A DNA stretch of 64,000 bases from Bidens hawaiensis (GCA_021521415.1 JAIQDT010014617.1:62001-126000), one strand, 5' to 3'; counted from the first letter of the stretch, positions 1 through 12,443 are shown. Made by a program: numbers and translations. Notes: generated from the letters alone by a model not told the origin.

Positions 1-35
1 ACGTCAGCCTGCTCCGGGTTGGGGTGTTACAGTTA

Positions 36-47
36 TGGTATCAGAGC
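36..47 (+). other. Primer binding site of the first retrotransposon
   Basis: TGGTATCAGAGC lies five bases after the 5' LTR end. It complements the 3' end of initiator tRNA-Met, the usual primer of plant Ty3 and many copia elements. Confidence 0.85.
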
Positions 48-192
48 TCAGGCTCTTTCCTGTAGAAAACTTATACAATAAATAATTAATCATGTGAGTT
101 AATGGGTAGACGTCGGGTTAGGATTCCTCTTTTCGTTCTCCGCGTATTCCGTAAATCTTTATCTTTCAGCTCATACGCTACCTTACTTCCAG

Positions 193-1356
193 ATGCCTCC
201 TAGAAGACGTGTGAATCGCCAAAACGAGAATGATGCTGGAAACGACCCTCCTCTTGCGACCCTTGTTACTAACGCCGTCAATGCAGCTATTGCGGAAATA
301 GTCCCTAACATCATACAACAGTTGCAGCAAAATAATGCCGGTGGCAACAATGCCGGTGGGAACAACGCCGGTGGCAACAACGCTGGAGGCAACAATCCCC
401 CTGTTGGTATTCATGTCTGGCTTGAGCGTTTTCAAAAGCAAAAGCCAAAATCCTTTAGTACTGCTAGTTCTCCAGTAGAAGCTGAAAACTGGATCGCGCA
501 CATCGAGAAACTGTTTGAAGTGCTGGGTGTTGAAGATGTGTTTAAGGTTCGGTTAGCTACTTACAAGCTCGAAGATGACGCTCACAGATGGTGGAAGACA
601 CTGAAAGCTGCACGTGGTGGAGACAATTATGCTGCTACACTTCCTTGGAATGAATTCCGTACTTTGTTTTACCAACAGTATTTCACTGATGCTGATCGCA
701 GTGAATATTTGAGAGAATATTCTTCAATTATTCAGGCTAATGATGAGCCCATCGTTGAGTTTTAAAATCGTTTCAGTCGATTGGTTAGTTTTCTTGGCCC
801 AACTGTAGGCACGCAAGAACAACAGACCAACCATTTCAAGTGGGCCATTTGTGACCGAGATAGGAAGTTTATCTTGAACCTCCGTTTTAATGACATAAAT
901 GAGATAGTTGATGCGGTTAAGAACCTTGATAATGATAAGAAACACCGCCAGAAGTCTTTTGATGAAAGCCGTAAGCGGCCAAGAGAAAATAATCAGGGTC
1001 AATCTTCTGCTCAGGTTGGAACCGAACAGTCCCTTGTACCCCGAGACCGTAGACAGCGTACTGATGGGAATTTCAACAATCAGCCACGAAATGGGGGAAA
1101 TCAAAATCAGAATCATAGGACCGCACAGAATAATATGCAACAACATCATAACCCCACCAGAGCTCAACCACTTAATCAACAAAACCGAAATACTCCTCTG
1201 TGTGGCACGTGTGGGAAACGTCATGGAGGTGCTTGTCGTCGAGCTGAAGGTCGTTGTTTTAGATGCGGAGATGCAGGACACATGATCAGAGACTGCCCTC
1301 AGCGGGACCCTAGAGCTAATAATGGAGAAAACGCTAGACCTGCGCAAAAAGATTAG
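193..1356 (+). pseudogene. Ty3/Gypsy gag with one in-frame stop
   Basis: The frame starts MPPRRRVNRQ, has a glycine/asparagine repeat (residues 50-68, GGNNA units), then the conserved retrotransposon gag core (AENWIAHIEKLFEVLG, then WWKTLKAARGG) and ends with a CCHC zinc knuckle (CFRCGDAGHMIRDC) followed by TAG at 1354-1356. A TAA at 763-765 cuts the frame after VEF, at a place where gag proteins normally read on as NRF.RLVSFLGP, and the same frame resumes directly. The stop therefore looks like a single nonsense change. The product of an intact copy would coat retrotransposon RNA in virus-like particles. No pol frame follows. Confidence 0.85.
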
Positions 1357-2385
1357 TTCTGGGGAAATTGAAGCCATGAACCGTTTTGATTATCCGTATT
1401 TGTTTTCGTTTTAGTACCCCGTATTTCAGTTTATTTGGGTTTGATTTCGTGCGAATTTGGATTTTGTTAAGTTTCACACTCTGTTTATCTGTCATGTTAG
1501 AAGACTCTTATGTTTGGTATGTTTGAAGTTTAGCATATTTGGGTCGTGTTTCGTATCATTTATGTCAAGATTTTGACATCATTTTTTTTTTTTAGTATAT
1601 CAACACGTCATTTTTTTTTTATATAAGTTTAGTCTTTAAGATGTGTAATGGAAGGACCGTTAGGACACACTCGTAAGGTAAATTGATGATTATGGTCGCG
1701 AACGAAACCATGAATTTACAGGTATGTATGTGTGCTACTAAAATCCATTTTGCAGCTTAATGTTCCTCTAATATTTAGATACGACATTGTCTTAAGTTTT
1801 CGCTATTATCTGCTAGTGTTACGTGTCTTTTATTATATATTTATTTATTTTTATATCAGTGTAGAAATGCATGTTAATATTCAAAATATGTTTTTGAAAA
1901 TTTACGTTTTAAGTCTTGATTTTTTTTTAGTATTCCATTAGTTATCACTTTTTATTTCCACTTATAAGTCACATGTTTCAGTTATCTGTCATTCGTTTTG
2001 GTTATTAGTTACACAATTTAGTCATAGGCTTTAGCTCATCAAAATTTATTTATTTTAGTTATTAGTTATCCACTATGTTATATGTAATTCTGTGTTCAAA
2101 TGAAATTTTTGATTTCCGTTTATAAGAACTAGTATTATCCGATACAAGTTTTAGGTTACCCATAGTTTCGTTCAATATCATCATGGCAACGAGTCAGCTA
2201 TTTCAGTTTGGATGGTTTTGATTTCATATGAATTCTGTTTTATATGTCCTAATATTTGTTTCCAAGACTTTGCAATTGTCATGTATGAATTTATGAAAGT
2301 TTAAAGTTTGTTTCGTTTCCGTGATATCCGAAAGTAGGTGTCACCGTCTTACAATTTCGAGGACGAAATTTTTTTTTTAGGGGAG
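1357..2385. other. Non-coding internal region of the gag-only element
   Basis: About 1 kb of T-rich sequence without coding potential, ending in the purine tract before the 3' LTR. This is where pol would lie in a complete element. I see no pol remnants in any frame. Confidence 0.6.
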
Positions 2386-2420
2386 TATAATTATAATAAC
2401 CCGAACTTTGATATTGGATA

Positions 2421-2422
<2 letters not shown>

Positions 2423-2478
<56 letters not shown>
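2423..2478. repeat. (TA)n microsatellite
   Basis: Roughly 55 bp of uninterrupted TA dinucleotides inside the LTR. Confidence 0.95.
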
Positions 2479-2490
<12 letters not shown>

Positions 2491-3675
2491 GATAATAATA
2501 AACATAATGGATGGGTTCAAACTCAAGACTAACCACATGTGCATTATTTTAAATTTCCATTTATCATCAAGTTGGCTTCTTCAAATTCAAACTTTCGGAT
2601 ATATCTGAGATGATTGATTCGTTTCTTTTTAAGCACCCTAACTCTATCAACATCAAAAAAAAAAAAAAAAACCTCGACATCTGCTCTCACACCTTGCCTA
2701 TCTCTCTCCGCGTGACCCGACTCCGCTGTTGCTACACATTGGCAGCCGGCGACACCGCTGCCGCCAACCCTCACAACCGACAGTATGCCATCACTTCCCT
2801 CCTTGCAAACCTAGTGTTTCTATTCGCGACACGGTTCAAATTCCGACGATTTCGCCACCATCATCACTCAACGTGTACCGCCACTGTCGTCTTAACCTGC
2901 GGTTTCGTCCCGACTCCGACAGCCTAACACCGTTTGAGCCCTCGCTTTCGAACGCAACTGTTTAAAGAAACCGATACAGTCATCATCGTTTAACGCAACG
3001 CGCATCACCTTCGTTGTCTCCGTTTTCGTTCTTTCAGTCCGACCATTGAGGTAATGTATCTTAGCCTATTTGGTGAACAATTGTTTGATTACGTATTTCT
3101 CGTCCCGACGGCTAATAAATAGATAATATATGTTGAATTGGGTTGCCACAGACTCACGGTTATGAAGGTTAAATGAGAACCTCATGTTTTAATATGTATA
3201 AATGAATTTTATTTTGCATGATAATCAGAGAATTTTTATTATTTTGGTTTATTATCTAAATTATATAATAACTTATTATAAATAGTTTTACCTTTATAAA
3301 TAATAACTTATTTATCTCACATAGAGTTTTGAGTAACCTAATTGTTTATAAGTTAACTAACTAAATCTACTTGGTATCTTTATTAGTTTTATGGAACAAA
3401 AATGTCATCATTATTTTATTAGTATTATGAAAAGTAATTGTGGTCACTAAATGGTTTACGTGGAAGTCATAACTCAACAAAAGTTATTTAATGAAATATC
3501 TATTAGTATATATATAAAAGTTTCAACATTAAAGTCTTGTCGTCGGAAGGTCAATAACTCAACATGTCGCATAAGTAAGTTTAGTTTCGTCAAAGTTAAT
3601 TGATCCATAAATAAACCATAGGTCCTCATAATTGTTGGAGACAAGCCAATTTATTTACTTTTGCTTAGCAACTAA

Positions 3676-3900
3676 GGTACGGATTCTGTTTCTTGTTACT
3701 TCGTAGTACGGATTCTGTTTTTGTTTCCTCTTAGTATTATATTTTATTTTGTTACTTTGTAGTACGGAATCTGTTTTCGTGTACTCTTAGTATTATATAT
3801 TCCGTTACTTCGTAGTGCGGATTTTGTTTTCGCTTACTCATAGTATTGGTTCTAGTCCATTTTATATTCGATGTCCGTCACTTCGTAGTGCGGATTTTTG
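3676..3900. repeat. Irregular tandem repeat in the LTR
   Basis: The phrase ACTTCGTAGTRCGGATTCTG recurs, with mismatches, near 3694, 3751, 3803 and 3876, with a partial copy at 3676. Spacing varies (about 50-75 bp). CTTAGTATTATAT recurs between units. Confidence 0.75.
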
Positions 3901-4075
3901 TTATCTAGTTCGGTTTATTCGTATGATATGGTTATATTAATTTTATAGCATGCAATAGGTTATATATATTTTGAATTCATTATTGCATGTTCCTGTTTAG
4001 ATATCTTTTAGTTATACGACTTTAGTTCAGTACTCTGTTACCCGAGCATTTCTGACTTGTCGTTGGGGCGTCAAC

Positions 4076-4315
4076 GACATGGCACTTATCGTGACAGTGC
4101 GTAATCAAAGTTCACGGCGTCTCTGAAAGTACTCATGTAGTACCTTGGCCACTTAGAGGCGTATAGATCGATCTTAGCTCCGACTCCTGACTCCTGACAT
4201 GGCACTTATCGTGACAGTGCGTAATCAAAGTTCACGGCGTCTCTGAAAGTACTCATGTAGTACCTTGGCCACTTAGAGGCGTATAGATCGATCTTAGCTC
4301 CGACTCCTGACTCCT
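4076..4315. repeat. Perfect 120-bp tandem duplication in the LTR
   Basis: 4076-4195 and 4196-4315 are identical base for base by reading the lines. The end of the second copy carries one extra CTCCTGA unit. Identity suggests a recent event or slippage after insertion. Confidence 0.95.
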
Positions 4316-4996
4316 GACTCCTGACTTCTGTTTGAGATGGAACAATGTGTGCACGCCACCCACACCGTCTCCTTGGTGCATGGACTAGCTAGCTGTGTAC
4401 CCCTCTGTTTAGGCTCTGGGTGCTTCCGTATTACACGACCTTTTTATTTTAACATCATCGTCGTGTATTTTAGTAATTATATTTTGTTTCGCTATATTTC
4501 TGGTCTGTTTTGATACGTGTATACGCATTTGGTTAAATTTGAGTATATTCAGATTACGTCCCGATCGTGTATCGGATTATGTTTCGCATTTAATTATAGT
4601 TCGGTCTAAAACGTGGTTTTATATCCGCAATAGTTTCAGTTCTATTTCAGTATGTGTTTTGTCTTATGTGTGCTTTTACCTATACTATTGTTCTTTCCGT
4701 TACTGGGCAATTTTTGGCTCAGCCGTATTTTCTTGTTTGTGTCTGTCTTATTTGCTAACAGGTAATTCGGGAAATCGGGGAGATCAGTGATGAGAGTAAA
4801 ATGAAGCTCAAGAATAAGGACTTGATTAAATTTTCTTTTATTTAAGAATTTAATAAATTTGACTTAGAATTTCTTTCAGTGTTTTTAACTCTTTTGGTTG
4901 CCATGGGATTCTTTTCATTTCATATAAATGGTTTTTGTTTGGTCTATGATATCTGTAATAGTGACACGTCAGCCTGCTCCGGGTTGGGGTGTTACA

Positions 4997-5318
4997 TATA
5001 TAATAAAAAAACCATTGAAATAGTCAAATAGTACTAACCTAACTCTATGTATTTGACTATTACACATAATCATGTAGTTAACTTCACCTACAATTATTCT
5101 TGATCTTGTTTCAGCTCGCTGAAATACTATATTTTAGATCCTTAATTGATAGTTATGTCTTTTCATTAAATTCTTTATTCACAAAATCACTACAAATCCA
5201 CCAACGCGTTTCATGTTATGTGGTGGAGGGGTTATTCAGATAAAATATTATTGTGTATGTGCATATATACACACATGCATGTGTGTATGTATGTATTGGG
5301 GCAAGTTTTCCAGCCAAC
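4997..5318. other. Gap between the retrotransposon and the DC1 gene
   Basis: AT-rich sequence of about 320 bp that must hold the DC1 promoter and 5' UTR. It contains an alternating purine-pyrimidine stretch (5254-5290, TATATACACACATGCATG type). No clear TATA box could be fixed. Confidence 0.4.
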
Positions 5319-8300
5319 ATGGGAAGGCAATCGGAAGCCGCAACAAACCATTTCCCTCCAAGAATCACCCACCCTTGCCACCATCACCACGCTCTCTCCC
5401 TCGGCAACCCGAATGGTGGTTTCACTTGCAACGCTTGTGCGAATCACGGGGATGGCTTTGCATACAGCTGCAAAGAATGCAGTGTGAACATCCATGCAGC
5501 CTGTGCTACGTTGCCGCTGTCGGTATCTCACTCGAGCCACTTTCACCAGCTCAGCCTTGTGTTTTTGTCGCCGTATGGGACCGGTGGGTTTCGTTGTGAT
5601 GTCTGTGGTGTGACTGACGGGAGCAAGTGTTGGTTGTACCGGTGTGGTTCGTGTGGATTTGATGCTCATTTGGCGTGTGCGACATCTAAGGTTGTTAACT
5701 GTTACAGTTATTATTACTAGGCTATTGACCCGTGTACGACACGGGTGGAAATATATAAATCATGTAACAAATACACATAATTTTAAATGACAAGATAGTT
5801 TATGATATATATTTGTTGTGACATAAATATGATATATGGTTGTTAATAATACAAGTACCAAAATAAATGAATATTAAGCATAGTTTTCAACCAAAATAGC
5901 ATTCAATTTACAATGCTTAGAAACATAAGTAAAACTTCAACAAAAAAAATTCATAAACTACTAAACACTTCCTTATAAACCACATTTGTACTTTTGTAGT
6001 GTTATTTGTAACTTTACATTCTTTATCTAATATAAGCATTTTAGCATTGTCTTTGCTCTTCACTCGTGATAAAACTACATATAGTTGACTATGTGTAAAC
6101 ACCGGTTCTCGCAGGTATATGCCAATTCTTGCTAGTGACTGCCCTTGACTTTTGTTAATGGTCATTGCAAAACAAACTGCAACCGGATCTTTTCTTCGTT
6201 TCAATTTGATTGGAAGTTTCTTATCTGAAGGGATTAAACCACTACGAGTTATATAAGTGCGATAACCAATATTAGTACCTGAAATAACCTTTACTTCGAT
6301 AAAACGTATGTCCAAGTTAATTACTTGTAACCTAGTACCATTGCACAAACCTTTCTTCGAATTAATGTTCGTAATAACATTATTGGGACACCTACTTTTA
6401 GAATCAATCTATGGTTAGACATTCCTGACATTTTTAAACCATTTAGGAAATCTGGTGAGTGTAATGTTGGATCAAAACCAAGCCCAACACTATCAGAATT
6501 GAGGTATTCAACTTTTTTTCCGAAAAAAAACGATAAAAATCTACCATTAATGCCTTGGACAACCTCATTTAAAGGTTCAAGTATGGCTCATTCTTGAAAG
6601 TATCTAATATCATTAAAATTGTCCACTAATGATGGATATACAAAATCAATCAAATCAGAAATCGGATTAGATGAATCACCAATCAAAAGATCATCTGGTA
6701 TATGTATAATGTCTTAGCTGTCATTTTGACCTCCAAGTTTTCCTTCACCAAGTTCTAACAGCCATTCTGCAAATCTTCTGGTAGCTTCATTATCTGACGA
6801 TTGACACCCGACAACTAACCTCATCTTTTTTTTAACCTAAACACCTTGCATTTGGACCAAATGTGAGATGAACTAAGTGAAGCATTAACAATGTCACTCC
6901 ATGATCCATTTTGTACCACTGATAATATTTGTCCAAAATCACCCCAAAAAACAATACCCCCCCCCTAAAAAAAAGATCTTCACAACTATTACAGTTACCA
7001 TCTTTTAAAACATATTTTAAAGTCCCATTCAAGGCTTCAAAAGAATGTTTATGTGTCATAGGAGCCTCTTTCCATATAATCAGATATGTTTCTTCATTAA
7101 GTTGCAAATATCTGGATTTCTTGTTATTGAACATCTAGAATCTAATAACAAAACAAAATACATATAAACATATGAAATCCTATTAACGTGTAAAAATTGA
7201 AATATTAACATGTTGGAAATGATACCGAGTGGTTGTCTTGCCGTTGACACTGCACGTTTCAAAAAACTCTTTGTTATGTAGCGTTAAAGGGTATACAAAA
7301 AATATTAAATTGACTAACCGTTTGAATTGCTTCTCTAATCAGAAGATGATGATTCAATAATATTTCGCTTCTTTGATTTTGAAAACATCTGTAATATAAT
7401 ATAATAAGGTTATCATATGAAAAATATGAACAACTTAAAAATGTAGACAATTGTATTGATATAACGAAGGATTTTATTCCACAAAAAACCAACATACCTT
7501 TGTATACTCCAAACAAAGAATATTGTTTAACTTAAAACGGCATGAAGAATTAGAAAAACTTTCATCAAAAAAATAGTAAGCCACCAAAATTGACTATTGA
7601 CATCTTGTGTGTAAAAAAATTTTATGTTGAATGGAGATCAAAAAAATGTGTAGGTTAAATACTATTTAAGTTTTCATAGGTAACTTATGGTTGGCAACTT
7701 TATGACAAACCTATGTTATGAAAAGACAAAGCTAATTCTTTGGCATAAATAATGTTTTACATTAACAAAAAATTCGACCAATTTAACTAATTAAATGGGA
7801 TAGCTGGTTTTGCTACTCTGTCGCCATAATTTGATTCATAAAGTTCGTTTGATTCAGTCAAAATATTGACTAAGTTCATGGGTAATTGGTTAGACTAAAT
7901 CTGAAAAAAAAGTGATTATCATTAATACACAAATTCTACATCTTTAACTAATTAGTTACCAAAAAACGTGTTTCAAATATTTAACTAACAAATTAATTAT
8001 AAAAAGATGAGCCTCTAATTTAGGTTAATAAATTGTTTAACGGTTTTTGAATTTGAAATTCTAAGATTCATGATAATAAATAAAGATATTTAGGAAAATA
8101 TAATTATGACTTTCTATTATAAAATCATCTCAAAATAAACATGGTAAGATCTTAACAAAACAAATCATCTACCAAAACTGAGTTATGTAATAAAGATGTT
8201 AAAAACATAATTTATAACGTAAGTATTGAACGTGCAAATATAAGATATAAGATAAAGAAAAGGTTTTTATGTTGGTGAAGCTTACGAATTATAGTGCAGT

Positions 8301-8793
8301 AAAATACATTAAATTATGTCAAATTATATATATATTGCGATTTATGGTAACTCCCTATATATTTAAAACAACCAATATTGTGAAAGAAAAATGTGTTGAC
8401 AAAAAATGTATACATCTTGGTATTTAAATATTAAGAATATACAAAAAGTTTATTGGTAGACATTTGATAACCGAAACCATATATTGATTTAATAAATTTA
8501 TGTTTTCTAAACGTTATTTGAGTTTTATAAAAACGGAATTACATTTGTTAATACAAATAGCACAATCTTTCCATAAACGGAAAAATTATTATGAGAGTCG
8601 GAATTATAATTGGAAGAAAAATACTTAAGCCAAAATATAAGTCTTCAATTTAAATGATTAGAAGACGAATATTAAAATGTTGAACCCGCCAAAAATTTAT
8701 GTATAATAATAGAAGCATCAAATTCGGGTAATTTTGAGGTATACTTGTTTCGTTTAATAAAGTTTGTTAATTGAAATTAAAATTTTATTGGGA

Positions 8794-8845
<52 letters not shown>

Positions 8846-11754
8846 AACTAAATGAAATGTTTGACTTTGTAATATAAAATCAAAACATAATAATACTATA
8901 TAACGTCACACACATAATTTAAGATAAATATACCATGTAAATGACTTTGTAATAAATATGTAATTTTTGACTTTGTGATATAAAATCAACCCTATATGAT
9001 CTTTAATAAAACATATCATCTACCAAAAAAAAGTTTCGTAACAAATACGCTGAACATATAATTTATAATGTAAGTATTAAAACATCATAAAATATATTGT
9101 ACCATATAAAACATAGTCAAAACTTTAAATGTAAATAAGAATCAAGATGCAATAAAATACATTACCTTATTAAAAAGTAAATATAATTGGATTTATTGTA
9201 AGTTATAAATTAAAATGGGCGGTTTAAATAACAAAATGATAAAATGTATACAATATAGTTTCTTCAAACATAGAAACCCCATATTTAATTTACAACAGGT
9301 TTTTAGTAGTTATTAACTTTTTACATTTAATATAAATTAAGATATTAACCTAATTTGATGGTTATAACACATGTCATGATTTCCAAACATAAATCATAGT
9401 ACACAAACACCAAAATCCAAAAATTCCAAGCATTTGATGATTTACAAATAAACAGTTGGTCTTCCTGTAACAGACATGTTTCATAAACTTACCTATCATT
9501 ACTTACCTATGTAAGATAAAATATTATTTAATCTACATAGTTTGTTGATACAATTGATTTTATTTTTGATATGATTTAGTTAAGCTATATAATGTATATA
9601 ATTATTTGAATTATAAGTATAAAAAAATTGCAAAAATTAAAAAAATTATCAAGTTATAAGATATAAATTGTAAAAATCAAAAAATAATTTGAATTAATAG
9701 TCAAAACAAAGTTTGATAATATAAAAATGCATTAATTTACATGAATTGTGTAAGTTACATAAATAAATTTGTCATCTTTATTAGTCTTTAGTATTTTGGG
9801 AACATTGACTAATAAAAAATAATAGATATTAAGTAAAAACATAAACACATATATGTGTATTATTTTAAAATGTAAAGTCTGATAATATTAGAAACTATAA
9901 AAAAATTTTAAATTTCGTTGACACTGGTGATTTAATTGCTTATGATATTAAATTTAAATTAAAAATATGAAAACATATTAAATAGAATTTGACCAATAAT
10001 GATAAACCGTTATTGAAAGAACAATAATTTAAACCGTTATTGACAATTACAATGTTATTACGTCATAAGCACATGTTTAAATAGCCTCTATAAAAAAAGT
10101 TTACAAAATTTGAAAAAGTGTTTTACTATCTAAATACACGTATAAAAACATAAAATTTTAGGGTTTTCCAAAAATCGGAACGGGTAAGGTTTCGGGTTCA
10201 AAAATTGACGAATGTCACCATTTATAAAATCATACAATAAGAAAATGAATTATCATTTATCAATTTTATCAATAGGATGTCTTTTATAATTTAATATAGA
10301 ATTATTTTAATAGTAAGAAATTTTAAGATTATAAGTTATTTATGGAAAATCCAATAATATAATTAATAGAAATTAATACAAATGGGTTGTTTAATATTTT
10401 ATTTTATTTTAGAATTATTTTAGAATTATTTTATTGTCAAGAAAAATAGAGAAGTGGTTGATATAAATGGAAAGATTAGGAATAGACCAATAGAAAGAGG
10501 GCATGTGGACACAAACTCTATTGTTTTAATATATATATATAGATTTGATTTATCATTTATTCGGTAATGTTATTGACGTTTTATTTTATAGTTTTATTAT
10601 TTTTAAGAGAAAATTTCCAAACTAGCTATTTTTAACTCACTTTTTTCGGTTTTAGCCCAATACATAACATAACAAATTCCAGAAATAGCCAAACTAATCT
10701 GGCGGAAACCGTTTCTGATCCGACAAAATAATGAGCCTATCAGGACGCGCCACGAAACATACTATTCCATCGGATCCAACGGTTTTCCTTTTTGTCCAAC
10801 ATATTTAATGAAACAAACCGACGTATTAATAAACAGTCGGATATGACGGTTCAGTTCATGCTTTCGTCGAACAGATTGTTTAATTCCTCTGACGAACCCT
10901 AGATTTTTCAGTTCGCGGGTTTTTGATTTTGAGTTTTAGAGTGAAATTGAACAATATGTTTGTGTTCTCCTCGAAAAACTTAGCGATTTAAACTATTTAT
11001 TTGCTTGATTTTGTTAATTATGGATGTTTATGGTTTGAGAGGTAGAAGATAAAGGATTCCGTCAGACCCACTAAAATTCAATCGAATCCATTAATAAGTT
11101 GACATATAGCGCAATTTTAAAGGTTCAAAAATTTCGTCGGACGGTGTTAAAATTCCTTCGGATCCGACAGAAAAAATTGACTATTTTGAAGATATTTGTA
11201 AACCTAGCTATTTTTGGAAACAAATGGGTTAAAAATGACTAGTTTGAAAATTTTCTCATTTATTTTTTTTGTAATTTCAAATATGATTTTCAGTTATTCA
11301 ATACACATAAAATATTCTTAGCTGATTGCTTTTTTGTCTTTCATTTCAATTATCTTGAAAGCCACAAGTGGTCACCGGGGTTCCTAGTAGGAGTCACCAA
11401 GAGATGTTGTTCTTGAATCAAATAAATAATCAAAGAAACCAAATTCTCCAAGCAATGATGATGGGATATGGCGGTTGTAATGCGAATAATTGGTTTATGC
11501 AACCAATGTTGGGTGGTGGTAACACGAATAACCAAATCTTGCAAGCGCTCATGGGTGGTGGCGGTGGTGGTGTGAGTAATCAGTTGCTTCAAGCATTCAT
11601 GGGAGGCGGTGGCGGCAGTGGTGGAGACTTGATACAATCATTACTCAATGGATCTAATGGTGGACTTGGAGGGTTGGATTTAAGTTCGGTTCTTGGAAAT
11701 GTTGGTGATTTGGGTGGATTAATGGGGGCTGGATTGGGGGGTTTTGGATTTTAA
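5319..11754 (+). CDS. DC1-domain (Cys/His-rich C1-like) protein, two exons with a transposon-filled intron
   Basis: Exon 1 is 5319-5690 and exon 2 is 11362-11754; both junctions are phase 0 (ATCTAAG|GTTGTT ... CTTGAAAG|CCACAAG), giving 254 residues. Residues 18-62 and 71-120 form two DC1 domains with paired Cys (C37/C40, C51/C54, C93/C96, C109/C112), His117 and closing Cys62/Cys120. Exon 2 encodes a low-complexity tail with repeated NQ-L-QA-MMGGGG units and a glycine-rich end. DC1 domains bind zinc and are linked in plants to diacylglycerol-like or stress signalling; the function here is unknown. The start MGRQSEAATN is chosen as the first Met in frame giving a typical N-terminus. Without exon 2, exon 1 would run into a TAG formed by the Helitron end. 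The exon join is my inference from phase and family shape. Confidence 0.75.
5917..7140 (-). pseudogene. Helitron PIF1-like helicase remnant
   Basis: The C-terminal frame (6348-5917) reads CNGTRLQVINL, then LKRRKDPVAVCFAMTINKSQ, GQSLARIGIYLREPVF and QLYVVLSRVKSKDNAKMLIL, the conserved last motifs of Helitron PIF1 helicases. An upstream piece (7134-6832) has LIIWKEAPMTHKHSFEALN, corresponding to the Walker B region (DEAPM, here KEAPM, so the key Asp is lost). Between them, 6340-6560 still reads VEYLNSDSVGLGFDPTLHSP in another frame. Frameshifts and stops separate the pieces, so no working helicase can be made. A working copy would unwind DNA during rolling-circle transposition. Confidence 0.85.
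8796..8840. repeat. (TA)n microsatellite inside the Helitron
   Basis: About 45 bp of alternating AT. Confidence 0.95.
10607..11257. mobile_element. Small TIR element, Mutator-like MITE
   Basis: The left end GAGAAAATTTCCAAACTAG (10607 on) is an imperfect inverted copy of the right end CTAGTTTGAAAATTTTCTC (to 11257). Both flanks hold a T-rich TTATTTTT-like stretch that could be a worn 9-bp duplication, which would fit Mutator-like elements. No coding potential. The interior repeats short GTCGGATCCGAC-like palindromes. It sits in the same DC1 intron, just outside the Helitron. Confidence 0.6.
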
Positions 11755-12395
11755 ATTGGAAGTGTTCATCTTTGTTCTATGTTGTTTAAGCAATTGTTAA
11801 AAATAAATGTCAATGTCGTTCATGAGTGTAACCTCATCTTTTTTCTTCTTTTGTTCTTTTCTTATTTTGTGTATATGATACCTCTAGTTAATGGCAAATT
11901 GCCTTTTATTAAGAGGAAAGATTTGTAATGATCAAGATGTCAACTAAAGATATTGTTAAGATCAAACATTGTGTTGTCGACAAGTTTTGATGTTTTCATC
12001 ATCATCATCATCATCATCATCATCGTCGTACTCAGTATATCCCACCAATAGCAAAGCTATGGTAGGGTCTGAGGAGGGTAAGATGTAGGCAGCCTTACCT
12101 CTACCCCATAGGGATAGAGAGGCTGCTTCCGGTGAGACCCCCGGCTCGATAGTAGTTTTGCATCAAGCCTTGGACATAAGGCACATAGCACTCAATCATC
12201 GGGACACCGGCTGATCGGTGCATGTACCCTTATCTTTCAGCTATCAACGCCACTACATGATGCCTGATTAACCGTCCGTCACTTTTAACGTTATTTTCAC
12301 GAGATTAGTAAAATAACGTCAAAATTAGTGCAATTTCACTTTTGCCCACCCGAGGGTTCACAAGTTTTGATGTTTTCTAAATTGTTAAATTTTAA

Positions 12396-12443
<48 letters not shown>

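Larger units (their letters stand above)
1..4996 (+). mobile_element. Gag-only LTR retrotransposon (TR-GAG/LARD-like, Ty3-type gag)
   Basis: The first 31 bases are repeated exactly at 4966-4996, marking the ends of the two LTRs; only the tail of the 5' LTR is inside the window. A tRNA-iMet-type primer site (TGGTATCAGAGC, 36-47) follows the 5' LTR, and a purine tract (AGGGGAG, about 2379-2385) precedes the 3' LTR. The internal region is only about 2.35 kb and codes for gag alone; no protease, reverse transcriptase, RNase H or integrase is present. This fits non-autonomous elements described as TR-GAG or LARD, which would need pol from a partner element. The class call rests on gag type and primer site. 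Confidence 0.85.
2386..4996 (+). repeat. 3' LTR of the gag-only element (about 2.6 kb)
   Basis: The left edge is placed just after the purine tract (start about 2386, uncertain by a few bases because the canonical TG is not clear). The right edge at 4996 (GGGGTGTTACA) is exact, from identity with positions 1-31. The LTR contains a TA microsatellite, an irregular repeat block and a perfect 120-bp tandem duplication. Short ORFs inside it (for example 2610-2965) look like chance frames. Confidence 0.75.
5717..10543 (-). mobile_element. Helitron with both ends, inside the DC1 intron
   Basis: Read on the minus strand, the 5' end is A|TCTATATATATATATTAA (10543 downward) and the 3' end is a hairpin (ACCCGTGT-cgt-ACACGGGT) followed by CAATAGC and CTAG|T at 5720-5717. 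Helitrons start with TC, end in a hairpin plus CTRR and insert between A and T without target duplication. Here the host bases are exactly A (5716) and T (10544) on the plus strand. Length is 4.83 kb. It carries a decayed PIF1-type helicase near its 3' end. The remaining 3.4 kb (7140-10540) is AT-rich with no recognisable Rep domain. Confidence 0.85.

Noticed and set aside
178..1377. Long minus-strand frames opposite gag (178-501, 724-1377)
   Set aside because: Shadows of the gag coding strand, without protein features.
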